Source: an uncultured Oligoflexia bacterium | GTDB taxonomy: Bacteria; Bdellovibrionota; Bacteriovoracia; Bacteriovoracales; Bacteriovoracaceae | Assembly: GCA_950061135.1 (NCBI GenBank) | Contig: CATLVU010000020.1 | Span: 1-32,262 of the forward strand | Reading direction: 5' to 3' | DNA length: 32,262 nt | Translations under genes and position numbers: made by a program | Shown: positions 30,099-32,262 of the stretch, piece after piece | Layout of the letters: each line of letters starts with the position of its first letter | Position numbering within the stretch: the first letter of the stretch is position 1 | Notes under the pieces: model-generated | What the model was told of the DNA's origin: nothing | The model's input: the letters and a program-made list of their open reading frames with translations, nothing else | Databases searched by the model: none

Positions 30099-32262
30099 AT
30101 GAAAGCACAAGAAATTAGAAAGCAGTTTATCGATTTTTTTAAAGACAGAGGACATAGAGAGCACCCTTCCTCCTCCCTAATACCCCATAATGACCCTACG
30201 CTCCTTTTTGCAAATGCAGGAATGAATCAGTTTAAAGAGTTTTTTACTGGAAGTGAAACTCCAGAAACCAAAAGAGCAGTAACTATACAAAAATGCGTTC
30301 GAGCAGGCGGTAAACATAATGACCTTGAAAACGTTGGAAAAACTGCAAGACACCACACATTTTTTGAGATGCTTGGGAATTTTTCCTTTGGAGACTACTT
30401 CAAAGAAGACGCTATAGCTTATGCTTGGGACTTTCTAACTAAAGAGCTTAAAATAGATAAAGAAAAACTTTATGTAACTGTTCATGAGACAGATGAGGAA
30501 GCAAGACAAATTTGGCACACAAAACAAGGTGTTCCTCTGGATAGAATTTTCTATCGTGGCGACAAAGATAATTTTTGGGAAATGGGAGATATAGGCCCAT
30601 GTGGCCCTTGCTCTGAAATATTTTTTGATCATGGCCCTGAACACTCTGACGGTGCTGACACTAGTGATTGTATTTTAGATGACGAAGGAAGATATGTTGA
30701 AGTTTGGAATCTTGTTTTTATGCAATATGAAAAATTTAAAGAAAATGGAGAAATCAAACGACGAGAGCTTCCTGCTCCTTCAGTAGACACTGGTGCTGGG
30801 TTAGAAAGACTTATTGCATGCCTTCAGGGAAAGTACTGGAATTATGATACTGATGTATTTGCACCTATCATCAAAAAAATTGAAGCCATTAGCGGTAAAA
30901 AATACGATGATGAAAAATACACAACAGCCATGAGAGTTCTTTGTGACCATATCAGGTCTAGTGTCTTTCTAATTACAGACGGTGTAATCCCAAGTAATGA
31001 AGGAAGGGGCTATGTCTTACGTCGTATAATAAGACGTGCAATTAGATTTCTTGATCAATTAGAAGTAACAAACAACTGCTTTCATGAGTTTATACCAGAG
31101 GTATTTGAAACCCTAGGGGAACAATACCCTCAAAATAAAGAAAATATCGAACTCGCAGATAAATTAATTAGACTTGAAGAAGAAAAATTTAGAAAAACCT
31201 TAAAAGTAGGATTGGATTTAATTCAAAAGGAAATCAAAAAAACTAAAGGTAAGATTTTTAGCGGTCAAACTGCTTTCAAGCTATATGACACCTATGGGTT
31301 TCCTGTGGATTTAACACAAATCATTCTAGATGATACAGGCCTTGAACTTGATCAAGAGGGTTTTAACCAAGAAATGGAGAAACAAAAACAACTCTCTAAG
31401 GACTCAGCTAATTTTTCTGCTGATGATGAATTGAAGAACCTTTTCTACCAAGTAAAACAAGAAGTCGGTGAAGTTGCATTTAAAGGTTACGATACTTCAA
31501 CACTTGAAACTAAAATCGAAAAAATTATTGAGCATAATGAATATTTCTATGTGGTGACTAAGCAAACTCCTTTTTATCCTGAAGGGGGAGGACAAGTTGG
31601 TGATCAAGGAACAATTAACGATCTATTAGTAATAGATACTCAAAAGCCGATTGAAGACTTTATAGTTCATATTCTAAAAGATGTTTCTTCTCTAAAAGAA
31701 GGACAAAATGTTACTCTTTCAATTAATCAACAACTTCGTGAAAAAACAAAAAGAAATCATACTGCAACACACTTACTTCAAGCGGCCCTAATTAAAACAC
31801 TTGGAAATCATGTTAAACAAGCTGGCTCCAAAGTAACACCTGATTACCTACGTTTCGACTTCACACACACTGAAGCTCTTAAAAAAGATGAACTTGTTCA
31901 AATAGAAAACATTGTGAATCAAAAAATTGAAGATGCTCTTTATGCGCAAGCTGAACTAATGACTAAAGATGAAGCTGACCAGAAAGGAGCAATGGCATTA
32001 TTTGGAGAAAAATATGGAGATGAAGTAAGAGTTTTAACCATCGATGATTTTTCAGTCGAACTATGTGGGGGAACTCATGTTAATAATACTTCCGAAATTG
32101 GTACATTTCTTATTCGTTCCGAAGCTTCTCTTGCTAGTGGAGTACGGCGAATTGAGGCCCTAACATCTCTAGGTGCTATAGATTATTTAAAATTGAGATC
32201 ACAAACTCTGGAAAAAGTTGAAAAAGCATTTAATGCTAAAAATGATACTCTTCTTTTAAAAA
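30099..32262 (+). CDS. alaS: Alanyl-tRNA synthetase (3' end outside window)
   Basis: 721 codons are visible and the frame is still open at the right edge. The catalytic core carries the class II motifs (GMNQFKEFF, then RHHTFFEMLGNFSFGDYFK, and DTGAGLERL). The editing domain has the zinc-binding residues in HTATHLL and CGGTHV. The enzyme charges tRNA-Ala and corrects mis-serylation. Start at ATG 30099 with GGAG seven bases upstream; an in-frame ATG at 30087 overlaps that ribosome site and is less likely. The recA-recX-alaS order is a known arrangement. Confidence 0.97.
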   Translation, partial: MKAQEIRKQFIDFFKDRGHREHPSSSLIPHNDPTLLFANAGMNQFKEFFTGSETPETKRAVTIQKCVRAGGKHNDLENVGKTARHHTFFEMLGNFSFGDYFKEDAIAYAWDFLTKELKIDKEKLYVTVHETDEEARQIWHTKQGVPLDRIFYRGDKDNFWEMGDIGPCGPCSEIFFDHGPEHSDGADTSDCILDDEGRYVEVWNLVFMQYEKFKENGEIKRRELPAPSVDTGAGLERLIACLQGKYWNYDTDVFAPIIKKIEAISGKKYDDEKYTTAMRVLCDHIRSSVFLITDGVIPSNEGRGYVLRRIIRRAIRFLDQLEVTNNCFHEFIPEVFETLGEQYPQNKENIELADKLIRLEEEKFRKTLKVGLDLIQKEIKKTKGKIFSGQTAFKLYDTYGFPVDLTQIILDDTGLELDQEGFNQEMEKQKQLSKDSANFSADDELKNLFYQVKQEVGEVAFKGYDTSTLETKIEKIIEHNEYFYVVTKQTPFYPEGGGQVGDQGTINDLLVIDTQKPIEDFIVHILKDVSSLKEGQNVTLSINQQLREKTKRNHTATHLLQAALIKTLGNHVKQAGSKVTPDYLRFDFTHTEALKKDELVQIENIVNQKIEDALYAQAELMTKDEADQKGAMALFGEKYGDEVRVLTIDDFSVELCGGTHVNNTSEIGTFLIRSEASLASGVRRIEALTSLGAIDYLKLRSQTLEKVEKAFNAKNDTLLLK

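Noticed and set aside
1-32262. CRISPR array, tRNA, rRNA or prophage genes
   Set aside because: None seen: no regular spaced repeats, no tRNA-like folds, no phage structural or integrase genes.

Overview
The window looks like chromosomal DNA from a low-GC, flagellated, Gram-negative bacterium. The best fit is a Bacteriovorax/Halobacteriovorax-type predator (Bdellovibrionota). That placement rests on the AT-rich base composition, tandem short flagellins, a Tad pilus locus, a gammaproteobacteria-like 6S RNA, sigma-54 promoters and many lineage-style hypothetical proteins. It is inferred from memory and not from a search.

Layout. (1) 1-2607, + strand: the 3' part of lon, a terminator, then an ATGA-coupled trio: a CheY-like receiver, a protein carrying a CheC-type phosphatase signature, and a tiny membrane-anchored protein. 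(2) 2614-6463, - strand: two tandemly duplicated 58-aa secreted peptide genes, each with its own sigma-54 promoter, one with a MITE-like insert in its leader; then a prepilin, a 67-aa secreted peptide and a secreted YD-repeat protein. (3) 6520-14229, - strand: a Tad pilus operon (Flp pilin, second Flp-like pilin, prepilin peptidase, further pilin-like and TadE-like proteins, CpaB, CpaC secretin, a fused TadZ-TadA ATPase, TadB). (4) 14434-15195, + strand: a 6S RNA gene and an unknown gene just behind it. (5) 15188-18128, - strand: an SDR/RmlD-like protein lacking its catalytic lysine, and two flagellins. (6) 18302-20040, + strand: a GNAT acetyltransferase and a sigma-54-driven secreted protein. 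(7) 20075-27718: UbiB-like kinase (-), an envelope protein, a zinc-ribbon protein, GreA, RecG, an FHA-like protein and an alpha/beta hydrolase (+), then a divergent RelA/SpoT-synthetase-like protein (-). (8) 27772-32262, + strand: PgpA, RecA, RecX and the 5' part of AlaS.

How the genes fit together. Much of the left half concerns the cell surface: Tad pilus, an additional prepilin, a YD-repeat protein, small secreted peptides and flagellins. This suits a cell that attaches to other cells. The right half is housekeeping (transcript cleavage, recombination, lipid synthesis, tRNA charging).

Three regulatory themes stand out. First, sigma-54 promoters drive three secreted-protein genes. Second, terminator-like hairpins overlap the start region of the next gene at two pilin loci. 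Third, many genes have a -10 box six to eight bases before the ATG and no Shine-Dalgarno sequence, which suggests common leaderless transcription. The most notable proteins are the RelA/SpoT-like protein and the TadZ-TadA fusion. No CRISPR, prophage, rRNA or tRNA gene was seen.
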